Assembly (NCBI GenBank): GCA_032871835.1
Contig: CM065300.1
Coordinates: 65,111,192 to 65,175,191 of the forward strand
Direction of reading: 5' to 3'
Length of the DNA: 64,000 bases
Origin: Dipteronia dyeriana
Lineage: Eukaryota; Streptophyta; Magnoliopsida; Sapindales; Sapindaceae
Below, in pieces: positions 9,811-21,892 of this stretch; the stretch's first letter is position 1, and each line of letters begins with the position of its first letter. Under the pieces are notes generated by a model. That model did no database searches, was not told where the DNA came from, and saw only the letters and a program-made list of their open reading frames with translations. The position numbers were made by a program, and so were the translations under genes.

Positions 9811-12800
9811 CTATTTCAACTTTGTCTTACGATGTTTTACATCATCAAACTCATCTATTATGGAATCTAAGTCAATGATATCAACAATTTCTCTCTCAAT
9901 ATATATGACCATACAGTCAGTAAGAAAATCATCATCCATCTTATTGGGAAGTGTTGTTTTGACAAGCTTCATCTCTGAAAATGCTCGTTCTGTTGTAGTT
10001 GTGGATACAGGAAGAGTTAAGACTAAACGAATCAATTTATCAATCAAAGTGTATTGCTCTGACCTTTTTATTCCAGCTAAACGTTGACATAATTCCGAAA
10101 GAGAAGCCAAATTCTGAAATTCCAAACAACCAAGAACATCCAATCTTCAATTGTCTTCTCAAATCTTCAATGTCATTCTTACTGAAATCTTCAGAGTAAA
10201 ACTTATTAGCTAGAGTGAAAATTTCATCAACATCAAATGAGTTAAACACATTAATAGGGCTCAAAGCCATGCTAAGAGTAAGAAGTTCTATCGTTTGCCC
10301 CGGAAATCTATTATTCAACTCAATCAATTGATAATCTATCACAGCAATAAAAATACTAAAGTGATAGTAATGCTCAACTGTGATATTATCTTTCTGTTGA
10401 CAAGAACACTTTGTTCCTTCCATATGACGTGCATTCATATTTGGTACATCAATTTTATACCTTTCACAAAATGGCACTATACTTTCAAGAAAAGTATCCC
10501 ATTCACTTTCCCCTAACTTTTGAAGAAGCATTTTTGTAGTTGACACTAAATTCATAGCTTTTAATATATCTTGAGATTTCAATTGCAAAGCTTGACAAAG
10601 CATATCTGATATTCCTAAAACTTTGTGCAATAACAACAAGATAAACACAAATTCAAAGGATCTCAAATCTTTATACTCATATTTAGCTTCTCCACGTATA
10701 TTACTGTTCATACCTTTGTTAATTGATTAAAAATGAAAAGTGTATGTTTACTAAAGGATAATATCATCATTTTACATTTCCAATATGATTAATTCCCCAA
10801 TTTAGACATAATTTCGTTCGCTCGCTTAAATAAATGTGTTGTGTAATAATCAGTGTATTTTTCTTTATATTTCAGAGGTAATTCGATCAATTCAGAATTA
10901 TGGAGAAGTCAAATGGCAAAACAAACATCATTTTTAAGTTTAGAACGTCAAAAACCTTTGGAAGGCCACGAAGGGCATTTTTGTAATTTTGACTATTCAC
11001 TGTTCACAGTTGACTTTCACTGTTCACAGTTGACTTTTACTGTTCCTAATGATGTGGCACATTCCTATTGGCCCAAACTGCGAGTGCACCGTACACACGG
11101 CTGTAGAGAATCATATTCTAGAAGCTGGTGCACTGTTCACTATTCACTTTCACGGATGCGTATACTTTTCACTGTTCACTATTCACTGATGACATGGCGA
11201 AATATGGACGCTCCATTATAAATTCATCCGATGGTCAATTTTCATCCGTATTTTGTATAAATGGGGGGCCTCTCCCCCTTAATTTTCATATTCTGAATCC
11301 AAATATGATATTAGATTTGCGAAATTCTCTCTTTTGTTCTCAAATTCTCAGTTTAAATAAAATAGCTATTTTATAGTTAAATTATGTCTGACTAATTTTA
11401 TATAGCTGGGGCCAAATGTGATACTGTTGGTATGGAAAATATGATCAAATTATGGTAAGTTTATTATTTTTTTGCTTTCTCCCCTCTGATCTTTGTAGAG
11501 TTTTTGACTCACTGTAGTCAGACAGATATTGTCTAGCACAATGAGTGCTTTTACCCATATTTATCAGAGAGTGGTTTATCCCCTCTGATCTTTGTGGAGT
11601 TTTGACTCACTGTAGACAGACAGATGTTGTCTATCATGGTGGGTACTTTTACCCACATCTATCAGAGAGTGGTTAGTGGAGTGGAATACCCTCCCATTAA
11701 TCTGGACTAAATATTAATTATTGGATCATATTTGAATTGCCAACAGTGGATCCCTTAGCCTCATTTTTAATTTTAATTGATTTACATTTTTATAACAAGG
11801 TTCTTAATTAATTTAGATAATTAATTCTACAAGGACAAATAATTAATTTAGATAATTAATTCTACAAGGACAAGTGAACAACCTCCCTGTGGTTTGACCC
11901 GGTCTTATCGGTTGATTTATTACTATGACACTCTTATACTTGGTAGTATGAACACTTCTTTAGGACGTGTCATTAATCAAATTTTCAAAAAGAGTAGAAG
12001 TTGAACCAAACATATTAATCAATCTACCAATAGAAGTAAAATGAGAACTCAAGCGGGTAGCTCCAGGTTGTTGCAAAGTACGAATTTGGTTAGCCCTTGT
12101 ACCAGTCTCAAGTTCCCTTAAAGCGGTCAACTCCTGAATTTCACATTCTCGAATAGATTTCAACTCCAAGTGACGCTTAGAAGAAGCACTCACAAAGTTG
12201 ACAATAGAATTCAATTTAAAAAATATAGCCAAAAATCATGCACTTCCTTAGCCACCACAACTAAAGCAAGTTGAAGTCTATGTGCAAAACAATGTATGTT
12301 ATAGGCATATGGGCAATCTTTGTGAAACAATGCTTGTAAACCATTCCACTCACCCCTCATATTGCTTGCACCATCGTATCCTTGACCTCGCAACTTATCA
12401 ATCGATAAATCATATCGAGTAAGGACATTGCATATCTCTTTTTTAAGAGTTGAGACATTTGTATCATCAACACTTACAACTTGAAAAAAACGTTCTCTAA
12501 CAAATCCTTTATAATCAACATACCTCAAAATAATTTCCATTTGTTCTTTGTTGGATTCATCAACTGCTTCATCAACAAGAATGCAAAATTTGGCATCCCT
12601 GACTTCCTCACGAATTTTATCTTGCACTCTGTTAGCAAGAATATTCAACAACTTCTTTTGAATTCTGGGTGATGTATACTTGGCATTTTATTGAGAATTT
12701 TCTGGAACAATCCCAGCAATTTCTTGATTTACCTTTGCTGGCAACTTTATCATCTCAATGAAGTTCCTGCGATTGGTAGAATTGATGGATTCATCATGTC

Positions 12801-13390
12801 CCCGAAAAGCACATTCTTGCATTGCTAACCACTTCACTGCCTCTAGTGAGGTCTTGAGTTGTAACCGATTTTGCAATTTTTCTTGTATAAATAGTGTATT
12901 CATGATTTTGTCGATATGTCGAGATGAATCTTTTAAGTTATTCCATCATTGCATGGCAAAACTATGTTGTGAATTATGTTTCCCTTCATAGTGCATAAAT
13001 GGATGTTTTTTCCTACAATTGATTCTTTTCCAACTTTGAAAATCATCAATCATAAATGTGTGATGCTTTAACAGAAGACTATCAAAAAGATAACATGGGA
13101 AATAAAATGCTCTATTTTTCACTATTGAATATTCAAGCCACGAAAATCGTTGGAACCAAGAATGTTGAAATCACCGAGTTTGTTTACTACCCGGAATGGG
13201 TGGATATTTATCCAATATAGGTTGACATGGACAAATTTTGATATAAGCTTTTTCGAACATCATCACGTTTGTCAGCAAGATAAACTTCTATTGGGAGGCG
13301 TAATCTAGGATCACGTTCATAATATAGAGTATTAATATCCGATGGAATGTCAACATTCTCAGTTTCAATTATTTGAGATGAAGAAGGCAT
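9811..13390 (-). pseudogene. hAT transposase (DUF4371 / zinc-finger MYM-like), broken
   Basis: Transposase that would cut and paste the hAT element. From the N-terminus (13390) come a RDPRLRLPIEVYLADKRDDV leader, a badly decayed TTF-type zinc-finger region (13200-12900), then DUF4371 with AFRGHDESIN, KFCILVDEAVDESNKEQM, IDKLRGQGYDGASNMRGEW and NIHCFAHRLQLAL (12640-12260), a linker (12232-11978), and after the inserted LTR the segment 10711-10150. It ends in the hAT dimerisation region LPVSTTTTERAFSEMKLVKT (10143-9811). Removing the solo LTR restores near continuity at about 11978/10718. Frameshifts near 12230, 10145 and in the N-terminus plus several stops make it a pseudogene. Confidence 0.88.
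10724..11972 (+). mobile_element. Athila-like solo LTR, 1249 bp
   Basis: Runs from TGATTAAAAATG to TAGGACGTGTCA with a perfect TTAAT duplication (10719-10723 and 11973-11977) inside the hAT transposase. Same family as 1817-9154 and 35562-38961. It carries a tandem duplication of about 105 bp (about 11475-11690) and a duplicated block of about 35 bp near 11812-11880. No PBS or internal region follows, so it is a solo LTR. It dates the hAT as older than this insertion. Confidence 0.9.
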
Positions 13391-14208
13391 ACTTGAACCC
13401 CCATCCCCAACATTACATAGAGAACTTGATCCACTCTAACCTAATAAATGATTATCTTTTTTTTTTCCCAAAGTATGGAAGCAGAGTTTTTTTTTGGCTT
13501 TGATGTATGGTTGTTTGACATTGTAACCTAAAATTATAAAAAAAAATGGTTAAATTGATACTTTATACATTATTATATAACCCTAGAAATAATAAATTGA
13601 AGTCGAAAAATAAATTCATAAAAAAATAAAAAAATACTTACTTTAAATTATGAATAACAAACTAAATATATATATAAACTAAGAAAAATACCTTAAACGA
13701 AGAACCAAATATAAATATTTTATAACTGAAAATTTTGAGAGACGGAGATAATTATTAATTAGGAAGAGAAAAAATTAGTATTTGGGACTTGAGAGAGAAA
13801 CAGAGAGAGGTTCCACCTTTCGGATTCAGAATTGCATATTTGCGTCTGATAGAATGAGAAAGGATAATTGGATGTTGCAATGTAATGATTTATAAATAAA
13901 TAATAATAATTTGTTAAAATTTTTCAATTTGAGTTGACCTTAAAGGAAAAGAAGTGATGTTGGATACTTGGATTTTTACGTGTTGGAGTTTGAAAAGAGA
14001 ACTACTTTAATTAAAATAACAAAACATTAAAATATAAGGAGTGATGTTGGATACTTGGATTGTTGCCTGTCAACGCTTGGAGTTTGGAAAAGAGAGCTAT
14101 TTTAATTAAAAGAACAAAACATTAAATAATTTTATTTTACATTTTGAAAAAAGCTAACCCAGCTTTAGCCCGAGTCAGCCCCATTGACCGTCTGCCACTG
14201 CCCGTAAA

Positions 14209-14547
14209 GTATGGATCGGTTTCAAGTAAGTCGTGAAAAGATTCAAATACGACACGAAAAGCGTCATTGTTGCGAGTAAATTGGTTCGACGACTCAAAGC
14301 ATCGGTAACTCGATTTGACATACCGACTTTATGTTTCAAAACAAAGGTGAATTGTTGTAGAAATGCAGACTAAAAGGCATGAAGCACTGGATTTTTGTCT
14401 TGGCTATGGAGATGCTTTAGTGCCTCATGGTCAGTGTATAAAATGAACTCACGGTGGAAAAGATAATGCCTCCAATGCTTCATGGCTTGAACCACCGCAT
14501 AGAATTCAATGTCGTATATGCTATACCGAATCCTTGGACCAGTAAGT
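14209..14547 (-). pseudogene. Gypsy RNase H, C-terminal half
   Basis: Minus-strand frame GPRIRYSIYDIEFYAVVQA then HWRHYLFHREFILYTDHEAL and [25 protein letters not shown], which is the classic end of gypsy RNase H with the TDH and DALSRR motifs. It continues from 16740 once the solo LTR is removed, and into 9600 once the hAT is removed. Confidence 0.88.
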
Positions 14548-16734
14548 TGTTAGGATTATGCTCGATAGCAAGAGTATAATAATGTATTTGACAATCTTTT
14601 CATAATAATAAAGTGATTTCTATTTTAACAAATCTTATAGCATTTATAGTTTAATTATTATAATTGTCAAAAGTAAATAATCATAAGATCAAAAGACTAT
14701 GAGAAAAGAAGAATTGTTCATACATCTAGATATGTATGAGGTAGACACAATTCTTTAGTTAGTCTTGAATAACATTCACAACTTAAGATAAAAGGTTGGG
14801 CGCCTTTATCTTGTCAAAGTTGTAGATTCTTTTGCTAGCATTTGAGTGGGATCAAATGTGTTATGATGAGTCTAAAATCATCAAAGTGTGGTGTCTTAAG
14901 GTAAAAGAATCTAGTGCAATGAGTGCATTGAATAGGATTAAAATGAAATACTTTATCTAGAACCTTCAATGGATAAAAGTTTTCATTTGAAGACAATCGG
15001 AGAGTCTATCTCAATCCTGAGATAAATGATGAACTTATGGTTGCAAGTGTTATCATTTGAGCTATCAATGATTACGATTATATAGCATAGTCTATCCTCG
15101 ATAGTTTGGTGGTATTCATTTGTCAATCGATAGAGGACTTCATTTATAGATATGGACACCATGACTCCATTTATCAAATGAGAGTAGAATATCATCATAT
15201 GGATGTTTTGAGGTATTGGATATTAAATCTTAACGTTAAGTTTTCAATAGTGTCTATTGAAACATAGCTTCTGGACAAGTCAAAATATCCAAGTTCAAAA
15301 TGTGGTCATATGAGTAAATATGGTAACTTGGAGAGCTATAGGCGGTCTGTGAGCCCTTGACGATTACTGATATTCTTCACGAGGATACACTTTCTCCAAT
15401 AAGGTTATCTAGGGTATGAATGAGTAACATCAACTTATTCTATCTTTATTTAAGAGTTCAATTTTAGTTCTTTAGTGGAATGAACTAAAATTAAATAGAT
15501 CGGACCTAAGTGAATCATTTGTTGATTGTGATTGGGTTGTGTTTATTGGAGCTTAAATCTAGATAGCCAGCCAAGATCCCCAATCCATACGAATTTGCAT
15601 TGATCACTTGATATATTCTATCTGACCAATTTAAGGGTCCATTTAGAATTGTATTAAGGCATGTGAACTTGTTTCTTTTTGTAAGAATAGGTCTAGTTCA
15701 CATGTGGACTTTTTAGTAAAGTCCAATGGATTTAATAAAATAATAAAAATAATATATGACCCATATATATGTGTTGGGCAACAAGGCTATTTAGAATAGC
15801 TTAATTATATTATTTTTAATTTATTATTTAATTAAATGGAAATTAATTAATTTGTTGATTAATTAATTATTTAATTAAAAGTCAAAATATTTTTCCTAGT
15901 ATGAGATGGTTTCCTAAAATTATACTATTGTTGGTAGTATAATATTAAAGACTATATCTGATAAGTAAATAATTAAAAGGAATTATTTATCTAATCAAAT
16001 TAGGAAGTCTTTAATATGGTTACAAATACACTATTGAGTTGGATTAGGAGTCTTGGTGTAGGAAATAATTCTTTTTGGAAAAGGATTCTTAACCACCAAG
16101 TAAATCCTTCTTAGGAGATGATTTAGTCTTCTATATATAATACCTATTAAATTCGACCAAGGATGAATTTTTGGTGTGAGAAGTTGTTTTTTATTTGTTT
16201 TTTATTGTTATATAAAAAAAATAAAAATAAAATCTCCGTCCAACTTATTGTGTAAAGATTTCGGCCAAGCATAGAGAAAATAGGGAACGTTTTTGTTTTC
16301 GATAGTACACTAGTATCCTTTGCATCAAAAGGGTTTTGTGTACAACAACGAATCAAGGTTCACGCGAGTTTCAATCAAATTGATTGATAATTCAAAAGTG
16401 ACCGGACGTTCTTGGTTTTTCTCTTGGAGGATTATTGTGACTAACAAAGAAGATGATTTTGTTTGTTTCCATCATCAGATATACAATTTAAAGAAAGGGA
16501 GCCCACACTCCTAGGTGATTCACGTTCATGATTGGATTGGAAGATCTTGCGGATTCAATTCGACGCTAGTTCAATCGTCACGAAAAAAAATGTTCGATAT
16601 TTTTTATATACATCAATTAATCTATGGGTTAAGGTTCTCGTTGCATAAAAGGGAAAAAATTTATTTATATGCAAACCCTAATTTTATTAAATTTTCTCAC
16701 GCTTCTGTTGTACATGTGTTTTATTTTCCCTTCA
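14548..16734 (+). mobile_element. Solo LTR, 2187 bp, probably copia
   Basis: Starts TGTTAGGATTATGC, ends TTTTCCCTTCA and is flanked by a perfect TAAGT duplication (14543-14547 and 16735-16739) inside gypsy RNase H. It contains no gene; the short frames are chance. A TATATATAA box at about 16132, about 600 bp before the right end, suggests plus orientation. The length fits long copia LTRs (TAR/Angela or SIRE type), but the family is not determined. No second copy occurs in the window. Confidence 0.82.
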
Positions 16735-16739
16735 TAAGT

Positions 16740-18387
16740 TTCTCACTAAAATAGGCCACTAGAGCACTTGCTTGGCTTAAGACAGCTCCAATGTCTACCT
16801 TGGAGGTGTCGTTGTGAAGTTCAAATGGCTGTGAAAAATATGGTAGGATCAAAATTGGGGCAGTCGTTAGGCGATCTTTGATGAGTTGGAATGCCAATTC
16901 CACATCTTGAGTCCATTGGAATTTTTCCCCACTCATGCACTCGGTGATTGGAGCCATGATGCTACTAAAGTGAGGAATGAAACGACGAATAGAATGTTTC
17001 CAACCCATGGAAACTTCGTACCTCCCTCATACTTTTCGACATTGGCCATTGTCTAGCTGCCTGAATTTTTGACTCATCCACCTTCAAACCCTTTCCTGCA
17101 ATCTTGTAACCCAAAATAATACCTTTAAGACCATGAAAACACATTTGTTAGCAGCTGCAACCAACTTCTCCTTGCGAAGGACCTTTAGTACTTCACGAAT
17201 GTGTTGCACATGTAGTTTTTGCATGTCACTATAGATCAATATATTGTCAAATAAAAGACCACAAACTTCCCTATAAATGGCCGTAAAGCTTGGTTCATTA
17301 CATGAGTGAAAGTATGTGGCGCATTCGACAAACCTAATGGCATGATCATCCACTCGTGAAGCCCCTCTCGCATCTTGAAAGCGGTTTTCCACTCATCCCC
17401 TGGCCGAATCTTTATCTGATGATACCCGCTCTTCCAGTCAAGTTTTGTGAAAATCGTAGCACCACTCAATTAGTCTAGAAGATCATCTAATCAAGGAACC
17501 AGAAATCGATACCTCACAATGATTTTATTAATTTTATGGTTGTCCACACACATTCGTCAGGACTTGTCTTTTTTATGGAACTAATAAGGTCGGTACCATA
17601 CATGGACTAATACACTCACAGATGTGACCTTTGGAGAGCAATTCTTCGACTTGTCTTCGTAGCTCTTCGTGTTCACTTGGACTCATTCGATAGTGCGGAT
17701 GATATGGAAACATTGCCCTTAGCTCGATATCTATTTGGTGTTGGATGTCTCTTAACGGTGGAAGTCCGTCAAGTAGTTGCTGGAGATATGCTTCCCCAAA
17801 TTTCACGAGTAGCGGGCAGTGACTTTAGGGACTTCAACCTAGGTGGTCACCTCCTTGCTCAACAGTAGATAGAAGGTATTGGTCTCGTCCATCTCTAATT
17901 CAAACTTGAAGAAAGAGAGAAGATTGGATCCTTATGTCGCTCTAGTCTTGTCTGGGGGCTTGCTTGGTAATAACACAATGCTCATGTTATCAAACAGGAA
18001 GGTGTGAGTATTTTTAAAACCATCATGCTTCACCTTGCGATCATACTGTCATAGACGTCCGAGCAATAAGTAACATGCATCCTTGTGAACAATATCACAC
18101 CATACCTGATACGTGAATTCTCTACCTTTCTGAAGCCACACCAACCTATACGGCTTCAGATGCTTTTCATTCTTGATTTCTGATTTCCAATTTCCTTACC
18201 ATATCCGTGAACACAATATTTCTCAACTTCCTCCGTCCACAATAAATCGGCACACCTTGCTAAGGATGGTACAATTCGAATGAAACACATTGTTCTAAAG
18301 CCAAACACTCTCATCCACACATGAAGTCAAACACGAGTGCCTCACCACTATAGTCGTCCCCTGTTTGACGATAACACCTTTGTTGTC
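16740..18387 (-). pseudogene. Gypsy protease, reverse transcriptase and start of RNase H
   Basis: Minus-strand pol with many shifts. Protease remnants lie at about 18350-17880 (a YLLLGR segment around 18040 and a KHDGFKN segment after it). RT follows: SEHEELRRQVEELLSKGHI (17680), [20 protein letters not shown] (17460) with the first catalytic Asp, [12 protein letters not shown], then the active-site box read as LFDNILIYS (about 17240) instead of YFDDILIYS, so the second catalytic Asp is changed to Asn. The connection and RNase H start follow (WTQDVELAFQLIKDRL, ALVAYFSEKL). It is clearly inactive and is cut by the solo LTR at 16734. Confidence 0.85.
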
Positions 18388-19640
18388 CTAAGTTTCTTCT
18401 TCATCGAACTGTAGTTCTGTTGGCACCTCTACTCCTTCATGAATTTCCTGTTCGTCCAAATTTGTAATCGTCTCAAAGGCGGGACTTACCATCAATAGAC
18501 GACCAACATTGCCTCTCACTAAATCTTCTTGGACTTTCTCATCTTCATCAAACTGTGGTTCAACTCCAATGTCTTCATCTTTGTCCATGTCATCATCAGT
18601 CTCGACGAACATCGCCTTTTTACCAAGTTTCTTGCACTCAAACTGTCGATGTCCCACCTCACCATAACTGAAACCCCTTAACCCACTCGACGTCCTAGGC
18701 TGTTAGTTTGGGTTGGCAACCGGATATGGAGCTATGCCACTGCTGGCTACTGCCTCTCGGCTGGTTGCGCCGCTGCTGCTGGTGCATGACTGTATCGTCA
18801 CACTACTACTATTACCTGATAGTAGTCCGCCTCCTCCCCAGTGTGTGATGGTATTCTCCACTTGAAAGGCTCTTTGATAGGCTTCAAACACCATAATCCG
18901 ATCAAAGATGTTCACCACCTCAACGATTTATGAACGAAGGCCTCCTTAATACCGGGATACCAATTGATCATGGGGTTCTTGAATATCGTTACGCATAAGT
19001 AATTGGTAGAGCTTCGTTGTATACTCATCATCTGTTCGCAAACTTTTCACAAATTTTGCAACTTATTATACATTAATTTCTTAAAATTGTAGGGTAAAAA
19101 TTCAGCGCTCAATTTTTGTGTCATCTTTTCCCAATTTGTAACTTTTTATTTTCCCATTCGAGTCTGTTTGAGCTTGAGTTGCTGCCACCACGCACTTGCC
19201 TGTCCCTGAAGCCGAGTTGGTACCAAGGCTACCCTTGCATTCGCTAGCACGTTTATAAACTCCAAAATCTCCTCCACAACTCTAAGCCAATCGAGGAATT
19301 TTTCAGGTGAAAGGTTGCCATAAAATCCTTGAATCTCTGTCCGCATACCTAATTCCCATCGTCGGTTATCGACAAGCGCTCAAGTTCTTCGATACGGCTA
19401 TGGAACCAAGTCTTCCTCGCTGCTCTCTTCATCATTTCCTTCCTTGTCTCCATCCGAAGTAGGATTAAGAGGGTGGAAAGGATTTTGGTTGGCGATTAAC
19501 GTCGCAAGTTGCTCATTTAATTGTGTAACCTGTTGCTCCAATTGTGTCATGCGGTCACGTTCGTTGGCTTCTTTTATGGGGATCCGGATTGGTTGACGTC
19601 TCTTCGATGGCATGTTGTTGTCCCAAATGAACATGGGTCT
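18388..19640 (-). pseudogene. Gypsy gag
   Basis: Starts just after the PBS at 19636. The N-terminal part (19634-19398) has a coiled-coil MTQLEQQVTQLNEQLATL. The capsid-like core (19346-19146) reads FLDWLRVVEEILEF and RLQGQASAWWQQLK, typical of gypsy gag. A zinc knuckle near 18660 retains GEVGHRQFECKK but has lost its first two Cys. An acidic linker toward protease follows. It is split into at least four frames. Confidence 0.82.
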
Positions 19641-19653
19641 GATAGCAAACTAG
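19636..19653 (-). promoter_or_regulatory. Primer-binding site (degenerate, iMet type)
   Basis: The minus strand reads TTTGCTATCAGACCC directly after the LTR end CCCAGTACA, close to the initiator-Met PBS TGGTATCAGAGC. It marks the gag-proximal LTR as a 5' LTR. Confidence 0.6.
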
Positions 19654-20348
19654 TGTACTGGGAAAAATCACACAAAAAACAATTGATAAAAGAAAGGGTA
19701 ACCGATTCGAATCCATTGATTCGTGTACGAATATCGGAAGCGAATGTGGATCAACAGATCAATAGTATGACCCTACTATTGATCTGTTGATCCATGTATG
19801 GATACCAAAAAAATAGGCTTCAAATTCGTTGACCAGCACAGGGTACCGAAAATGGACGATAAAAGAGAAAACTTTTTAATTTTTATTAATACAAACTACT
19901 TAAATAGTAAAGGTAAACCCAAATCTTTTAGGATTCGTTATCTCCTAAAATTCCTAATCAAGAAAAGAATTCTAAAACTTCTAAACCTATTATGGAAAAG
20001 AATCCAAAAAAAAAAAGTGCTAGAAAAAAAGAGTTCTAAACTGAAGAGAAAAAATACCCAAGAAAACAAAAATGAGATAAAATCCCAAGTTGCACAGGAA
20101 CAAGCTAGATGGTAGAATTTAGGCCTATTGTAATCTGTTACGGAGGACGTAGTCTTCATAACATCTGTAGGACTCATCTTGGGCTTTCTGAAAATATATT
20201 ATAATAGACAACCCGACACCGTATGGCCTCTGTAAAGGTCCACGAAGTTCAGCCTGGATTTGGTTGGCCATGTGACCCAAATACGAATTCTCCATATACA
20301 AACTAGCCTCCTGCTCCGCATCATCCTCGTTGCATCATCCTCTCCAGG
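19654..20348 (-). repeat. Gag-proximal LTR (type B) with a pol-tail segment
   Basis: Begins TGTACTGGG next to the PBS. From about 19767 it is homologous to 20374-21020. The first part (to about 20110) is LTR-like. 20111-20348 is a decayed pol tail (minus-strand AACCTGGAGAGGATGATGC block). It is only weakly similar to LTR type A at 523 and 21522. Confidence 0.6.
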
Positions 20349-20373
20349 TTGGAGAAAAATTGTTGATCTGGAT

Positions 20374-21030
20374 GTGAACCCTACTACTGATTTATTGATC
20401 CGTGTACGAATACCAGAAAAATAGGCTTCAAATTCGTTGACCCGCGCAGGGTACTGAAAATGGATGATAAAAGAGAAAACTCTTTAATTTTTATTAATTC
20501 AATAACTAATTCTTAAAACCTATTACAAACTACTTAAATGGTAAAAGTAAACCCGAATCTTTTAGGATTCTATATCTCCTAAAATTTCTAAACAAAAAAA
20601 GAATTCTAAAATTTCTAAACCTCATCAGGAAAAGAATCTCAAAACAACAAAAAATAGTGTTAGAAAAAAATTTCTAAATTGAAAAGGAAAAAACACCTAA
20701 GAAAACAAAAAGGAGATAAAATCCTAAGTTGCACAGGAAACTAAAAGTCTTTGCGCAACAAGCTATATGGACGAATTTGGACCTACTGTGATCTGTTATG
20801 GAGGACAAAGTCTTCATAACATCTGTAGGGCTAGTTTGAGGCTTCCGAAAATATATTATAATAGAAAATCTGACACAGTATGGCCTCTGTAGAGGTATAC
20901 AAAGTTCAGATTGGATTTGGCTGATCCAGGTGACCCAAATACGAATTCGCCATCTATTCGAACTAGCCTCCTGCTCTGCATCATTCAAGTCATTACTCGT
21001 CGCATCATTCTCTCCAGGTTGACAAAAATT
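20374..21030 (-). repeat. Second copy of the LTR-B/pol-tail unit
   Basis: Direct duplicate of 19767-20348. The pol tail (21030-20770) reads NQNSRTNFCQPGEND on the minus strand, a sequence type often found at the end of gypsy pol, followed by the LTR-like part. Together with the first copy it makes pol-tail/LTR/pol-tail/LTR/PBS/gag, a tandem arrangement. Confidence 0.6.
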
Positions 21031-21503
21031 TGTCCTCGAATTTTGGTTGCTAGAATTTCATGAATATGTAGTGTCAATAAATAAAATTATCTATAACGAA
21101 CTATATATTTCCCAATCTTCGTCGCAACATCCATCCAATCACTACATAGATGGACGAAAATTCTTGAATCATCAAATTCTGTAACAAAAGGTAAACATAG
21201 AAAATTTTATGGTGAGGAATATGTGGCTCGTTTAAAACAACCTATTAAATATGAACTGCTCTCAGATGGTACTTTCTCAAACACATCTTCATCATATATC
21301 GATGGTTTATCAAAATCAACAAAAACCTTTGCCAATACATATGTATCGTAGAAAAACACTGGATGATTGTTGGCTAATTGTGTTTGGGGTTTCATGGATT
21401 TCTTTTTTGTATAGTGAAATATGGAAGGTGAAAAGATAGAAGTTAGAAAGGTAAATGGTTATAGCTTGTGAATCAATGAGCCTAGCACAACGGTAGACTC
21501 GAT
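21031..21503 (-). other. Leader region of the type A gypsy element, no gene
   Basis: Lies between the type A PBS and the type B repeats. Only short frames occur; nothing recognisable as gag. Confidence 0.4.
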
Positions 21504-21521
21504 GGCTCTAATACCAACTGA
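21504..21521 (-). promoter_or_regulatory. Primer-binding site, initiator-Met type
   Basis: The minus strand reads TTGGTATTAGAGCC immediately after the LTR end (CCACTACA). One mismatch from the canonical TGGTATCAGAGCC. Confidence 0.75.
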
Positions 21522-21892
21522 TGTAGTGGAAGTTTTACGAGGAAAACTCGCAAAACTAATTTGAAAAGCAACCTTCTGGAAACAATAGATTCGCACACGA
21601 ATTATTGTTAACAGGCTTCAATTACGACAATCTTCGCAAAGAAGTCATAAATGGATATTTGAAAAAAAATACTCTGAAATTTTATTCAACTGAAAACTAA
21701 AAATTTTAAAAGCAATTACAAGACTATAAATAGGCAACAACTATCCTAATCGAAAAACGATTCTAATTTCTATTTTAACTTTAAAACTGACTCTAAATCA
21801 TAAATCCTACTCCTTGTAAACTAATCCTAAACAAATCAACTTTGTCCATCTAACCTAAACTAATCCTAAGCTAACAGGGAAATTTGATGACA
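21522..21892 (-). repeat. LTR (type A) lying between pol tail and PBS
   Basis: Homologous to 523-931 along its length. Unusually it has an integrase tail on its upstream side (21893-22027) and a PBS on its downstream side (21504-21521), so it acts as 3' LTR of one element and 5' LTR of another. Confidence 0.75.

Larger units (their letters stand above)
9610..14200 (-). mobile_element. hAT transposon, DUF4371/zf-TTF type
   Basis: Ends CAAAGGCGTATCC (left) and CAGTGGCAGACGG (right end, reverse complement) form degenerate terminal inverted repeats. They are flanked by 8-bp duplications CCCGCGAA (9602-9609) and CCCGTAAA (14201-14208), which match at six of eight positions. Removing 9610-14200 joins gypsy pol before and after. 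The element encodes a hAT transposase on the minus strand and is interrupted by a solo LTR (10724-11972). (TA)n lies near the left end (9657-9690). It is an old, inactive copy. Confidence 0.82.
523..21892 (-). mobile_element. Decayed Ty3/gypsy element, split by nested insertions
   Basis: On the minus strand the order is LTR and PBS, gag, protease, RT, RNase H, integrase, LTR, which is the Ty3/gypsy order. Coding pieces lie at 19640-18388, 18387-16740, 14547-14209, 9609-9155 and 1811-937. The gaps are elements with their own TSDs (14548-16734, 9610-14200, 1817-9154); removing them restores continuity, for example the RNase H SEKL segment at 16740 continues to its YDIEFYAV segment at 14530. The 3' LTR (523-931) matches the LTR at 21522-21892, but the gag-proximal LTR at 19654 is of another type. 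The object is therefore chimeric or contains a second related element. A chromovirus-type lineage is likely from the RT sequence, although no chromodomain is visible. Confidence 0.75.
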
